Translations under genes and position numbers: made by a program
Shown: one piece after another, positions 1-10,361 of the stretch
Position numbering within the stretch: the stretch's first letter is position 1
Layout: every line of letters begins with the position of its first letter
Source of the DNA: Humulus lupulus
Taxonomy: Eukaryota; Streptophyta; Magnoliopsida; Rosales; Cannabaceae
Assembly (NCBI RefSeq): GCF_963169125.1
Contig: NC_084802.1
Coordinates: 34,170,107-34,234,106 of the forward strand
Direction of reading: 5' to 3'
Length of the DNA stretch: 64,000 nucleotides
The notes under the pieces: model-generated
What the model saw: only the letters and a program-made list of their open reading frames with translations
Database searches by the model: none
Told to the model about the DNA's origin: nothing

Positions 1-1454
1 CATAATAGATGATCATTTATAGATCAACCTAAATCCTGAGTGTTCATGAACTCCTGTTCATGTTTATTAAATTTTTTGATTCATTCGTTAAGGTCTCTTC
101 AAAGAATGAGGCTAGTGACTTTTGTTTTGGAGATTTAATATCATGGATGGCTGGGAACATGTATCAACAATACGGAATCTAATCTTTCCTAACGGATCGT
201 ATATTAGTTCCCTTAAGGGTTAATTCTGGAACTGAATCATTTTGAGCTCAAATCTATAATTAGATTATAGATTAATTATTCACTAGTGAATTAATGGTAC
301 TTAAGGAATAAGAAGTAAATTAGAAAGGTTAAATGGTAATTCTCCCATTCTATTTTATGAACTAATTAATTAGAGGGTTGAACTATTGTAAGATGGTTAT
401 ATCAATGGACGACTTAAGAAAAAGATTTCTGTAAAAGTATATCTATAACATAAAGAGTGCAATTCTGAATTTATAGTGGAGTAATATCAGAATTAATAAA
501 TTAACTATTATAATTAAAGAGTTTAATTATTTAGTTTCAATTTATTGGAGCTTAACGTTATAGGTCCATGGTCCCCGAAATGGCTCAAACAATCACTGTC
601 AAAGGCAAATACAAAAAAATGGGCAAAAAGGACTTATGTGATAAGTAAAATATTTTTCTATGTATCAAACATAATTATTATTTAATTATGTATAATTAAT
701 TAATTATTTGATTTAACAAAAATATAATTAATTTTGAATTAATTTATTTTTGGGATTTTTGGTATTTAAATAATAATAAAAATTGGGAAAAATTATATGC
801 CTGCACAGGCATGTGGTTCACGTGTGGCACAGTGCACAGGCACTGTGCTACACGCATAAGAGATGGACTTACTCTCTTGATTCCACAATTTTAGTTATTT
901 AAATATTAAATAAATAATGAGATATTTTAATATGATTAAAATATTATTATTTAAACAAAAATCTGATAACTGATCAGTTATTTTGAATTTGTTTAAAATT
1001 ACAAATATTTTAATATATTGGATATCAGTTTTCACATAACGTAATTTTTTCAGGGATAGAAAAATATCTAGGATTCTCTCAGAGAAAAGAGAACATTGAC
1101 AAAAACAAAGGTCATTGTTCTTCACAAAACCTAGGTCCAAACTTTATCAGATCTCATGTGTTGAGAACATCTGATAAATAGTTATTGCCTATTATTTGTA
1201 TAGCGAGCCCACACTCGTTCTTTGTGTGCCTGAGAACATTTTGGAAGATCTTGGTGTGAGATCTCAAAAATTCAGCCATACGAAAAGAAAGCAGCAAGGA
1301 AGGACCTGAGGTAATTTTTCTATTCTTGTCCTTGATTCAATATATATATATATGAGTGTGAAGAAGTAGATCTAGAAATCTTATGGGATTAATTTGACAA
1401 TTTGATTGTTGTTCCGCTGCGCATAATCTCTAATTTGATCAATAAAAACCAACA
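1..1454 (+). mobile_element. Copia-type LTR, 3' part (5' end outside window)
   Basis: This is the right part of a long LTR. Related sequence recurs on the plus strand at 14194-22158 and inverted at 27191-28797; shared blocks include the segment around GATGATCATTTATAGATCAA and the run with GATTCATTCGTTAAGG. It ends at about 1454 (..ACCAACA), three bases before a tRNA-Met-like primer binding site. That makes it the 5' LTR of an element reading rightwards. The LTR class is about 2 kb, judged from the copy at 14194-22158 after subtracting its insert. The true start lies left of the window. Confidence 0.8.
800..853 (+). other. Stem-loop inside copia LTR (copy 1)
   Basis: Two adjacent inverted repeats are visible. 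One is a short palindrome, GCCTGCACAGGC. The other is a longer stem with arms GTGTGGCACAGTGC and GCACTGTGCTACAC around a 4-base loop, with one mismatch. A hairpin sits at the matching place in both other LTR copies but with different stem sequence. Confidence 0.6.
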
Positions 1455-1456
1455 AA

Positions 1457-1470
1457 TAGTACCAGAGCCA
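1457..1470 (+). promoter_or_regulatory. Primer binding site, initiator tRNA-Met type
   Basis: The sequence TAGTACCAGAGCCA lies just after the LTR and differs by two bases from the usual plant TGGTATCAGAGCCA complement of initiator tRNA-Met. It fixes the LTR edge and the element orientation. Confidence 0.7.
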
Positions 1471-3311
1471 TCTTCACATATATATGTATTGAATCTGTGT
1501 GGGTTTAATTTTATGCATTTATTTATTTTGATGAATGAATGGATGGCTTAATGTGATTGAATGCGTGGGAATGTTGAATCGTTAATTGTATGGTGTTTTT
1601 GGGTTAGGATTTGTTTATGATTAGATCATTGTGTAAGCCATTAAAGGGCATAGGATTTATGTAATTTTATTTGGTTTTCGACACCATAAAATTGTAATTC
1701 CAATCACACAAAAGTCAGAACGGAGCCCGGGAATCAGAACTCAGCCACCGCACCTCCGAGGCCGACCTCCGAGCCACTGCCGGACGTCGTACAGGTGGCC
1801 GTACGGATGTGTCCGTACGGATCCATACGGTCCAGCCCCGGCGGCCCCATTTTGACGCCGTGTGTCCCCGCCTGACGGTCCAGAATTTTTTTTTTCTGAA
1901 ATTAATCTGTTATTTTTTTTAATTTTAAAATGTTTAAATATCCTATTTTTGAAATTTGATATTTAAATAATGAGATATTTTTGTTTTCTTAACAAACCTT
2001 TTTGAATATCTTATTTAATTTTTTTTTTTTTTTAATAACAGATTTTAATTTAAATTCATTTCAGTTTTAATTAAAAGTTGTTTTAATTAAAAAGAAAAAC
2101 AAAAATAATGATTATTTAAAAGTTTGTTTTAATTAATCAAAATCATTTGAAAATTGTTTTCTTATTATTATTCTAGACCAACAATGCAACATATCCTACC
2201 GACAGTAAAGTAAAGAAGCCAGATGGAGATTAAGGCAGTTTTATTTTATTTATTGTAATTTTATAAAGTGGTTGTAAAATTAGAAATACCCAAAAGCACC
2301 CGGTTCAACATTTATTGTTTATTTATTTATTTAAATAATTTTTTTTTCATGTGGTTAATGTGATTGATAACATGTTCATGCATTGTATGCCATACATGAA
2401 AACCCACACAGTTATAATCATGCATCCCATTAGTAGAAACATGATTATTAAGATTGTCCTATATGTTTATATGAATTGTTTTGTGAAATCAATTGCATGT
2501 AAATTACTTTGTTTTATTTTGAAAACTTGGTAAAATATCACACCAATTTTTTAAGTCTTTATGACTTAATTTCTTTAAACCAAATTTATTTTAAAAAGTG
2601 TTTTTTAGTAAAGTTTAGAAGAACATGATTGGTAATTTAAAATTGGACATGGACCTAGAAACTCGCTTTCTTTCCAATTTTAATTGTGTTCATAAAGTTT
2701 AAAGAAACTATAATTAATTTGGAATTAATTAGGTTAAAAACACTTATTTCAAAATAGTGAGTGGGAGAGGGTTGATATCCCAAACATAACCCATGGTCTC
2801 CATTATTAATATAACACCGTGAGATATGAATAGCGCCTCGCGACGGCTTTGTTTTCGTCCCCCTAAGGAAGGTGTCTGGACATATCAATAGCAAGGTTAT
2901 ATTTCTTACATAGAACTAATGATGTATTTTAGGCTTGAACGACCCTAAGGCGGCATGTCCTAAGTTAAGTCATGAACTCCGAAATAATGGGTTACACTCA
3001 CAAAGTTATGATTAAGCTTGAGAGTGGATAATCATAACTTAACCAAACTAAGCGGTACTTTAATGTTTAAAAGAGAAAATAAAGAGTTATTTTAAGTATT
3101 AAACAATAAAGATAAGAATGTCTTATAAATTCTCTCAAATTAATTTGACCAGCCCTAAGGCGGCACTTTAATTGTTAGAAAATTTTATCGTGGAAATTAA
3201 TCTTTATTTTATGTGTTTTAATTGTGCTCATGCATCACGTTTAATTTCTGAAACTTTGATATTTAGTTTTCTAAATATAATAATAATATATTTGTATTTT
3301 TTATTCAGAAT
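1471..3311 (+). other. Copia element 5' leader, 1.8 kb, non-coding
   Basis: This long untranslated stretch runs between the primer binding site and gag. It is AT-rich except for a GC-rich block at about 1690-1880, which contains repeated GTACGG/CCGTAC palindromes. The motif CCCTAAGGCGGCA occurs twice, near 2943 and near 3153. Short open frames at 2351-2533 and 2655-2894 show no recognisable protein and are treated as chance. Confidence 0.6.
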
Positions 3312-4055
3312 ATGTCTATCTCTGGAAATCCCATCACTGCTTTGATTGCACAAGAAAAATTAACTGGTGATAACTTCATAAAATGGAAATCAAATATGAA
3401 TCTGTTGTTGGTTAGTGAAAACCACAAGTTTGTCCTAAATGAGGAATGTCCTGAAGAACCTGGCGCCAATGCCCCGAAACATGTTCAAGACAAATTTGAT
3501 GCATGGATTCAATCCAATAACAAAGCTAAGTGCTATATGCTTGTAAGCATGAGTGATGTCTTACGAACAAAGCATGAATCCATGGAAACTGCTTTTGAGA
3601 TACTAGAATCTCTTAAGGAAATGTTTGGGCGCCCATCTGATCAAAGTCGTCATGAGGCTACTAGAACCTACATGAATGCTAAGATGAAGAAAGGTCAATC
3701 TGTGTGTGAGCATGTTTTGAACATGATCAGTGTACTTCATGAAGCTGAGACGCATGGAGCAGTCATGGATGAAAAGACACAAGTAAGCATTATCCTTGAG
3801 TCTTTAACTCCTGCCTTTTCTGCATTCACAACAAATTATGTCATGAACAAATTAGATTTTAACACGACACAATTGCTGAATGAATTACAAACTTTTGAGT
3901 CTTTGAATAAGACCATCTCAAGTCAGGCTGAAGCAAATGTTGCTGAAGCAAAACCATCTTCTTCAAAGAAGAAAAGAAAAGCCAATAACAATGACAGCAA
4001 ACCTAAAAAGGACAATCCGAAAAAGGAGGGAGGCTCTGGAAGGTCGGAAAAATAA
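3312..4055 (+). CDS. Copia retrotransposon Gag, C-terminally truncated
   Basis: The frame is open for 247 codons. The product looks like the UBN2-type Gag of plant Ty1/copia elements: an N-terminal segment with LTGDNFIKWKSNMNLLL, a helical middle with EMFGRPSDQSRHEATR, and a Lys/Ser-rich tail. Copia Gag normally continues into a CCHC zinc knuckle and then protease. Here the frame stops just after the basic tail, where GC-rich gypsy sequence begins, so the zinc knuckle and all of pol are lost. Gag forms the cytoplasmic virus-like particle. The start is the first ATG after the leader and matches the family start. Decay inside the frame is slight, so the truncation may be recent compared with neighbouring elements. 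Confidence 0.85.
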   Translation: MSISGNPITALIAQEKLTGDNFIKWKSNMNLLLVSENHKFVLNEECPEEPGANAPKHVQDKFDAWIQSNNKAKCYMLVSMSDVLRTKHESMETAFEILESLKEMFGRPSDQSRHEATRTYMNAKMKKGQSVCEHVLNMISVLHEAETHGAVMDEKTQVSIILESLTPAFSAFTTNYVMNKLDFNTTQLLNELQTFESLNKTISSQAEANVAEAKPSSSKKKRKANNNDSKPKKDNPKKEGGSGRSEK

Positions 4056-4164
4056 GTCCCCGATGGTCCAGGGTCGAGATGAGCCTGGGTGAAGGCGTCG
4101 TAGCCCTCAGGGTCAGGGAAAACATAACACCCCGGTGCGACATGCTGGTCTCGAGATTGGAAGG

Positions 4165-5622
4165 CTATGTCCTGGTCATAAGAGTCATAAGGGGGGCATC
4201 CCCCGGGGGACGAGGATCGCTGGTGAGGTCCCCCGCGTTCAGGGGGGCTTCCCCCGGCTCCTCCTCAGCCTCACCTTCGTCTGGGAAAGGCTCAGTCAGC
4301 GCATCCATTGTCTTCTTTGACCCAGAAATCGACCACAGGAACTTGGGGTCCGAAACCGGGGACAACTGGTGGAGGTTGAGATTTTCCATGGTGAATAGGA
4401 ATGCCACCTTCTTCATGGCGGGGTCAACATTAATGAGGTCCTTCACGGCGTCCGCCTCCGACCCAACGACCGCGGGAATAGCAAATTGCTCTGCATGATC
4501 CACGCCATTGTCAATGCAAACATAAGTACAAAAAAGTAATTTCCAACAAAAAGAAAAGGAGGACCAGAGTACTTACTGGGGGTGGCGCGGAAGTGCTCGC
4601 GGACAGAGAGAGGGCCCTCTACGAAGAAAAATTCTTGTTTCCAAGACCCTGTATTGGACACTGAGCCCTCTATCAAGGGGAGCTCATTATTGGCCTTTTG
4701 CAAATAGTAGAAGCCCTTGGACTTGGGAGAGGCCATGAGGTTGTACAGGAAGTGCACCTCTTATGCCATAGGAGCACGTTTAGCCAATTCCTTGAACACC
4801 ACAAAAAGGCAGCTCAAGGTCAACCAACTGTTGGGTGACAGCTGAAGGGGTGCCAGGTCGAAATAGTTAAGGACTGCTACGAAAAATGGGTGCAAAGGGA
4901 TGGTGTCACCCGCCTTCAAAATGTGCTCGCTCAGAGCCACGAGGTCAGTCCTAGGGCGGTCAGTCCGGCATGTCTCCAGAGGAGCGTATAAGGCGTATTC
5001 TGGGGGAACACAATAGTGCTTCACAATTTCTTTCAATTTATTCTCTGACACATGCGACACCAGCTCGGACGCCAGTAAAGGAGCGTCATCCTGTATATGG
5101 ACAGATACCTGTCGTCGTGCCCTCGGCATATTTTCAAAATCAAAAGAAAAATGTGAGGAAGAGACAGAACACTTGACCCTCCATTTTTTCCTCCTAGCAA
5201 GAGTCTTCCATCGAAGGAGCAATTGCGGAGGCGCTAAGCTAGGGAAAACCGAGATTAAGGGCTGAGGAAAAGCGGTAGTGGCCCCATGACAGTCATAAGG
5301 AGGATGGGCTAGAGGGCTCAGGCAGAAGGTGTCCCTCCATAAACTCCAACTCCCTCTGCAACTCTAAGAGGGTCATCCTAAGGCTCGCTACATGGTCACT
5401 AAGGTCTGGGGGGAAAGGTGCTCCGTCTCCTCTCGACACCGAGTCAATTTCGCTCTCCACCACCCAAATTTTACGCCTAAGTTCAGCCATGTACTCAAGA
5501 TGGTGGATACGGGCCTGCCTTAAGGAGTCATAGTCCTGGTAAGGGTTTTCCTCAGGGGACTCTGAGGACAGGTCGATAAATTCAACCCCCAGAGGTATGT
5601 CAGATGGGTCGTCACGGGCCAT
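4165..5622 (-). pseudogene. Antisense ORF with putative gypsy-type transposon (PF04195-like) domain
   Basis: Three coding blocks read leftwards. Block one (5622-5293, starting MARDDPSDIPLG) is acidic and then strongly helical and heptad-like, a likely coiled coil. Block two (5129-4577, starting MPRARRQVSV) contains TIPLHPFFVAVLNYFDLAPL followed by QLSPNSW, the signature of the plant PF04195 family. It ends at a good GT donor (CCCA/GTAAGT). Block three (4490-4165) starts after an AG acceptor in compatible phase and is acidic. A TAA at about 4758-4760 breaks block two, and a single C-to-T change explains it. The ORF lies opposite to the retroelement between the lost pol and the 3' LTR. Its role is unknown. 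A TATA-like box lies upstream at 6161-6170 on the same strand. Confidence 0.6.
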
Positions 5623-5989
5623 GAGACCTCGTCCCGAAAGCAAAAAGGGGGTTCACGTATAAATGAGGGGATGGCTACAAAACACAAAGGAATAGGCTTA
5701 ATACCTCTAGATGCAAACGCCCTAAATGACCCATTACAGAGTATAAAAAAGAGGGGCATGCAACTAGGCAAACTCACTGTGAGCTCAGGCCATGGTACCC
5801 CATCCCGAGTAACGCTAATTTGGACCCAATGAAAACCAGGGAAAAAGAGAATATACCTCAAGATGTAGAAATTAGAGGCTATTGAGGCCAAAAAAGGAGG
5901 TCGAGGGCCAAAAGCACCAAATGGTCGAAAATACACGTTTGCAAAAATAGACAAAAAGGATGTGTTAGCCTTCAAGTAGACATACCAAG

Positions 5990-6150
5990 AAATTAGCTCT
6001 TATGTAAAAAAAAAACAAGAGATGAAAAATAAAATGAAGGAAACTATGGCAAAAATGTGGGAGTGGGGGATTGAACCCCTTACCTCTTGAAAGAAGAGGG
6101 ATTCCCAAAACCACTAAGGCAATGAAATAAGGTGAAAATAATAAGCCTTG
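5990..6150 (-). repeat. tRNA-like / SINE-like block
   Basis: On the minus strand a box-A-like stretch (GCCTTAGTGGTTTTGGGA) is followed about 35 bases later by a good box B (GGGTTCAATCCCC), then by a T/A-rich end. This is the layout of an RNA polymerase III internal promoter. No cloverleaf or target duplication could be confirmed, so it may be a SINE fragment or a chance match. Confidence 0.35.
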
Positions 6151-6160
6151 CATGAGGGCC

Positions 6161-6170
6161 TATTTATAAG
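6161..6170 (-). promoter_or_regulatory. TATA-like box for the antisense ORF
   Basis: The minus strand reads CTTATAAATA, about 190 bases upstream of the first long antisense frame and 540 upstream of the proposed MARDD start. It points towards the antisense ORF and away from the LTR. Confidence 0.4.
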
Positions 6171-6216
6171 AATCAAGGAGAATAGTCTACAAGAGCACCT
6201 AAAGGTCCTCTCTTAG

Positions 6217-6229
6217 ACTGGGGGGCAAG
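6217..6229 (+). promoter_or_regulatory. Polypurine tract, gypsy 3' end
   Basis: ACTGGGGGGCAAG lies immediately before TGTGGATG, the start of the 3' LTR. This purine-rich primer site for plus-strand synthesis sets the element orientation as plus. Confidence 0.65.
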
Positions 6230-7378
6230 TGTGGATGCTCAAAAATCCACGTCTAGAGAAGGCCCAAAACAAGTGTCAAGGTCCTGTAGGCGCCTAATTA
6301 AGTGATTGGGCCACGACACCCTTGGACCACTATGGCCTCGTGCCTAGCGTGGCCCCCAGCGCACCTAAGTGCCTCGCGCCTCGCGTGGCATGGCTTAGCG
6401 CCTCACGCGGTGTCCAGCGCATGCCTAGGAGACGCTGCGTGCAATGGGTCGCACCTCAACGGAGCCTCGCGCCTACGAGGGGTGCCTCGCATCCAGGGTG
6501 GGCATCTTGTGCTTAGACGGAGCGCCTCGCCCCTAGGAGACGCCAAGTGCAATGGGTCGCACGCCAACGGTGCCCAACACCTATTAGGCGCACCTCGTGC
6601 CCGGGAGGTGCCCAACGTCTCGTCACGACTAGCATCTCAGAGCCCCCAAGCGACCGTGCCTCACTTCACACATCTGGGTATATGCCGCGAGAAGAATATT
6701 AGGCAGCAGGACAGCCTCGTTCTTGGTGGTCTCGCGGCCCCATGCACATGGGGACCGCGGGGTATTGGTCTTGTGAATGCGACTATCGACTAACGTAGGG
6801 ATACCCTCTACAGGATGCCTCTCTTTCTGTGGGCCTCATAGGATGTAAGTCAAGGGCCTAAGGGAAGGCTTCACAGCGATCCGGTGCAAAGGTAGGAGGG
6901 GTACGGAGCACACCTACATACTAAAAGGAAGTAAAGTACGGAGACAAGGCCCATGTCAGACAGGTAGTGGTCGTACAAGCAAAGTACTCACTACGGTCCA
7001 CGCCAGACAACCCCTGACACTCGTACTCAGTAGGTAGTGGAGACATCCCCATGAATTCTGACCATGTACGGGAGCCGACACCACTCCCCCTGGAACCACT
7101 CTCCTGCTAATGTACTCATGTACCATCTGGTCCCCTGGACCATCATGTACCCAGGGCCATTAGAGCCTACTATAAAATGAACTCTATTTCCACCTGAAAG
7201 GGGGTTGGAAAGTTTTCTGTAGCAAGTGCACCATAGTGAATGAAAAACTGATTTCACCATTGTTCTTCTAGAATTGTTCTTAGAGTTGATACTCAAATTT
7301 CTAAGGCTTCTCTATTGATAATCTTTATCTCGAAATTCTTTCCAACTTAACTTAGTTGACGAGTTCTCACCGTCAACA
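6230..7378 (+). mobile_element. 3' LTR of the Tat/Retand-like element
   Basis: The LTR is 1,149 bp, opens TGTGGATGCTC and closes GTCAACA. The first 600 bases are unusually GC-rich for this window. They contain an imperfect tandem duplication of about 107 bp: the segment from CCTAGGAGACGCTGCGTGCA near 6425 recurs near 6532. A TATAAAA box lies at 7171-7177. Frames at 6302-6793 (plus) and 6403-6615 (minus) are by-products of the GC-rich repeats and are not called as genes. Confidence 0.65.
7171..7177 (+). promoter_or_regulatory. LTR TATA box
   Basis: TATAAAA inside the 3' LTR is suitably placed to be the U3 promoter, about 200 bases from the LTR end. Confidence 0.45.
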
Positions 7379-7629
7379 AAAGACTTAAACAACTTCATCC
7401 TCGGATCGTTCACGCAGTCCACCGATTCTGTTCTCCCTCAATACACATTCCCAAGCTTCCAAGAACCTTCCCGCCGCCATAACTATTTTCCTGCACATAT
7501 AAAACATAAAGAAATGAGCCTAATGCCCAGCAAGGAAAATCTACTACAAGCATGAACATAATCAAACACATAAACTATGAACATATATCATATTCTATAA
7601 CACATATATCACAATTCTAACCCATGTAC

Positions 7630-7810
7630 ATGGTGACTATTGGGGTTTGCTAACTAAGCAACTACAGGCCTCGAACTATAATGAGGTTTGCTAGTTAAGC
7701 AACTATAAGCCCCAAAAATATATAACTATTGGGGTTTTCTATATAGCAACTATAATCCCCAAAACATAAATGTGATAGAGTTTGCTATATAACAACTATA
7801 AGCCCCAAGC
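7630..7810 (+). repeat. Four short tandem repeats in the LTR
   Basis: A unit of about 45-60 bp built on GGGGTTTGCTA..AGCAACTATAAGCCCC recurs four times with drift. Each unit is itself an imperfect inverted repeat, GGGGTTTGCTA against TAGCAACTATAAGCCCC. Confidence 0.6.
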
Positions 7811-8356
7811 ATACATATATCATAACACATAGAAACATACTATAGCATAATCATAACACTTTTATATAACATATATTATGTAAGAACTACCCTATTTTCC
7901 TTACCAAAAATACCGGGATGATGAGAACAAGGTCGGGATTTTTGGAACACTCCTAAAACCATAATTGAGAAAGGTGAGTATTCTAAAAGAAAAATATGAA
8001 AAGAATGAACTAAACCATCGGGAAGATACTTACCAACAAGAACCTCAAGTTCAAAGAACTTAGATGCCTAATCAAGAATAAAGAATACCGAGTTAGGATT
8101 TGAGTTGAGAAAACTATAAAACTAATGAAGCAATACTGAAAAAGAACTAAGAATAGGAATACCTTTGAAATTGCTATACCCGAACTACACCTCGAAACTG
8201 AAATACACTATGAATCTTACTTCCCAAGTGTTTGATAAGCTTAAGATGATAAAGCTTATAACCCCAACCCAAGTGTTTAACACTCTAAAGTAATCCTAGC
8301 AGCTTGTAGGCTTTGAACTCAGCTTGATGAATGAAGAAATGGCTGGGTACTAGGTC

Positions 8357-8366
8357 CTATTTATAG
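8357..8366 (-). promoter_or_regulatory. LTR TATA box (minus strand)
   Basis: The plus-strand CTATTTATAG reads as CTATAAATAG on the minus strand, followed in that direction by the presumed transcript start of the Tekay-type LTR. Confidence 0.45.
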
Positions 8367-8996
8367 AGTTCAAGAATGAAAAGATCTTCATTTAGCTTGA
8401 ATAAAATAATGGATTTTTAATTGAAAAACATTTGAATAATCGTTCAGCAGAGGTTGAAGACTCGGCCAAAAAGATTCTAGACTTATCAAGAGGTTAAGGA
8501 TTAAAATGAGCTCGGTTTCAAAATCATTTGAAAATACAGCCCTAGAGTCGATATATCGCCTGGGCTCATATACCCGAGGCTCGTCGAAATGGTCGTTCAA
8601 AGTTACGTGTTTTTCATATCCCCGTGTGGCGATATATCGCCCCCTAGAGCTGTGATATATCGGCATACGCTGAAATATTATACACGTAATTACACTATTT
8701 TATCCAAATATGAAAATACTTAATTATTCATTAAACATACACATGACAAGTGTCATTACCTTATTGGGTCTATCTAAACCTTATAGTATAATAATTATCA
8801 TCTTCATAATCAGTCATATTAATCAAACCTTAGGTTATAATTAATATTCTTAAACTATAGGTTAAACTTATAAAATCTACAAGTGTTACTACAAGTGTCC
8901 AACTATGTCCCGGCTTGAACCAAAATCCACATTAATAAACCTACTATAACTACTACTAGCTATTAACTAGCTAAGTAAAGTTCTTGGACTCTACAT

Positions 8997-10335
8997 GCAT
9001 GCGGGATTATCAGTGCGACGGGTCCAACAAAATTAGACATGTTTCCTTCCTTAAGTTGATTAAGGACATCGCAGAGGCTAAGCTCTCTATTTTCCAGTCT
9101 ATTAAAGACACTTCCCCCCTCTCGGTCGTCCCCCAACATTTTGACTGTCTGCTCGAGGGGGGACCAAGAGGTGGTCTCGCGGGATAGTTCGCCGGCTCTT
9201 GCTACCTTGGTGGGACAAATGGTCTTTCAGGCTGCACATCCCCCCTAGGTGGAATATCTTGAGACCCAAGTAGCCTTGGCAGAATAAACTATCCTCTTGG
9301 ATTTTCGTCCTGTCGGTGGTCATTATACTGTTAATGGTCACAGGGTTGGTAGTACCAATTGTCCCCTTCATCATAATCATAACCATCTCTGTAAGCTTTT
9401 TGATAACTACCACTAGCCTCTTGGTCATTTCTCCTTCAGTTTCTTCCACGATTACCACCACAGTTGTGTCTAGCAAACTGAGGTGGCTGGCCTCAATTCT
9501 GGCTGGCGGGTCTCCCATTCCTTGGTTGTCAGTACTGAGGGCCAACTTCAGAATTTGGGGGCTGCCCACCTCTTGAGGCTGTTTGCCTAGGGTGTTCATT
9601 AGCAAGTCTTCCAGTTCCACACACTTGTCTAGCACAACCTTGCTCCCTATTAGGAAGCACCTATTCATCTTGGTAAAGCAGTCACTGCACCCTTGGTTGA
9701 GCTTCCCTATGGTAGTGATGAAACCTAGTAGGTATAGGAGGGACCACTTGATCACGAGACCGCGATCACTGGGCAGTTTCCGAGGCTTGACCAGCTGGTC
9801 GTTGGGTTTCAAGATTTGTCTAACCAGTGTTCTCAGGCTAAGGATCCACTGGTCAAGATCTCGCTGCTTGATTAGATGACAAGACGACCTCTAGCAACCT
9901 TGCTGCTTCAGCATTGCGACAGTCAGCTTCTTCTTGGCAAGCTTCAAGGGTTCACTGTCTCTGATCCATCCAGGCTTGAAAATCTTGTCGCTGTTTGTTA
10001 AGGGCTTCAGATATAGCCTCTTGGATAGCTGCCTGACTTTCATGCATGGCAACAAATTGCTCCTGCATCTTCCCCACGACCCTTTTCAGTTGTTCAAGGT
10101 CGGGGTGGTGCTCTTCTCCTAAGTCCACATGGGGCTCATCACACCCAAATGTGGCTGGTGGAGGCAGGTTTCCAGGAGGATGAAATGGATGAGCAGGGCA
10201 CAAATGAGGGATCTAACAGCTCAAGGGGCAGTTAGGATGGGCAGTGTTAGGGTTCCCCCCTTGTGGCTCTTGACACTAGATTCTAGTAGTGATAGCCATT
10301 GCTTCAGATGGATCTAATAAAATAAGATCTTGAGT
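8997..10335 (-). pseudogene. Gypsy Gag fragment, minus strand
   Basis: Reading leftwards from the LTR at 10362, a first block (10203-9952) encodes a Pro-rich start and a long helix with KMQEQFVAMHESQAAIQEAI. Further blocks down to 9000 encode Gly/Arg/Asn/Tyr-rich tail sequence in shifting frames with stops. The composition and position directly after the LTR fit Gag of a Ty3/gypsy element. No zinc knuckle or protease is seen. The fragment is cut at 8996 by the Tekay-type LTR. A 236-codon open stretch at 9102-9812 on this strand mixes frames of the decayed gag tail and should not be read as one protein. Confidence 0.5.
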
Positions 10336-10361
10336 TCAACTCTCAATGAAAGCACCAAAAT
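10336..10361 (-). promoter_or_regulatory. Likely primer binding / leader start of the minus-strand gypsy element
   Basis: Just inside the LTR the minus strand reads TTGGTGCTTTCATTGAGAG. Its position fits the primer binding site, but I do not recognise the matching tRNA. Confidence 0.35.

Larger units (their letters stand above)
4053..7378 (+). mobile_element. Tat/Retand-like gypsy element, 3' end only
   Basis: The fragment comprises an antisense ORF (4165-5622), a polypurine tract (6217-6229) and a complete 3' LTR (6230-7378). The left edge is abrupt inside copia gag and the 5' LTR, gag and pol are missing. No target duplication can therefore be checked. Placement in Tat/Retand rests on the published presence of extra antisense ORFs with a 'putative gypsy type transposon' domain in that lineage. 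Reverse transcriptase is absent, so the lineage is inferred. Confidence 0.6.
7379..8996 (-). mobile_element. Tekay-type chromovirus LTR, minus strand, 3' end cut
   Basis: On the minus strand the LTR starts TGTAGAGTCCAAGAACTTTA at 8996. It runs down through a TATAAATAG box (8357-8366) and a CTTGCTGGGCATTAGGCTCA block like the Tekay LTR motif on the plus strand near 25800. It ends abruptly against the gypsy LTR at 7378. Two internal features stand out: four roughly 55-bp tandem repeats at about 7630-7810, and three GATATATCG palindromes at 8550-8665. No pol is attached, so this is a solo or truncated LTR. Confidence 0.6.

Noticed and set aside
4079..4498. 139-codon plus-strand frame
   Set aside because: It mirrors the antisense ORF block that has the family signature and splice sites; the product looks random.
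5520..5975. 151-codon minus-strand frame upstream of the antisense ORF
   Set aside because: Phe/Pro/Trp-rich with no family; it overlaps the first coding block in another frame and is likely intron or leader.
6302..6793. 163-codon plus-strand frame in the gypsy LTR
   Set aside because: Low-complexity product of GC-rich repeats inside an LTR.
9102..9812. 236-codon minus-strand frame
   Set aside because: Lies in the decayed gag tail; Gag-like Gly/Arg/Tyr phrases appear in a neighbouring frame, so this frame is not a real protein.
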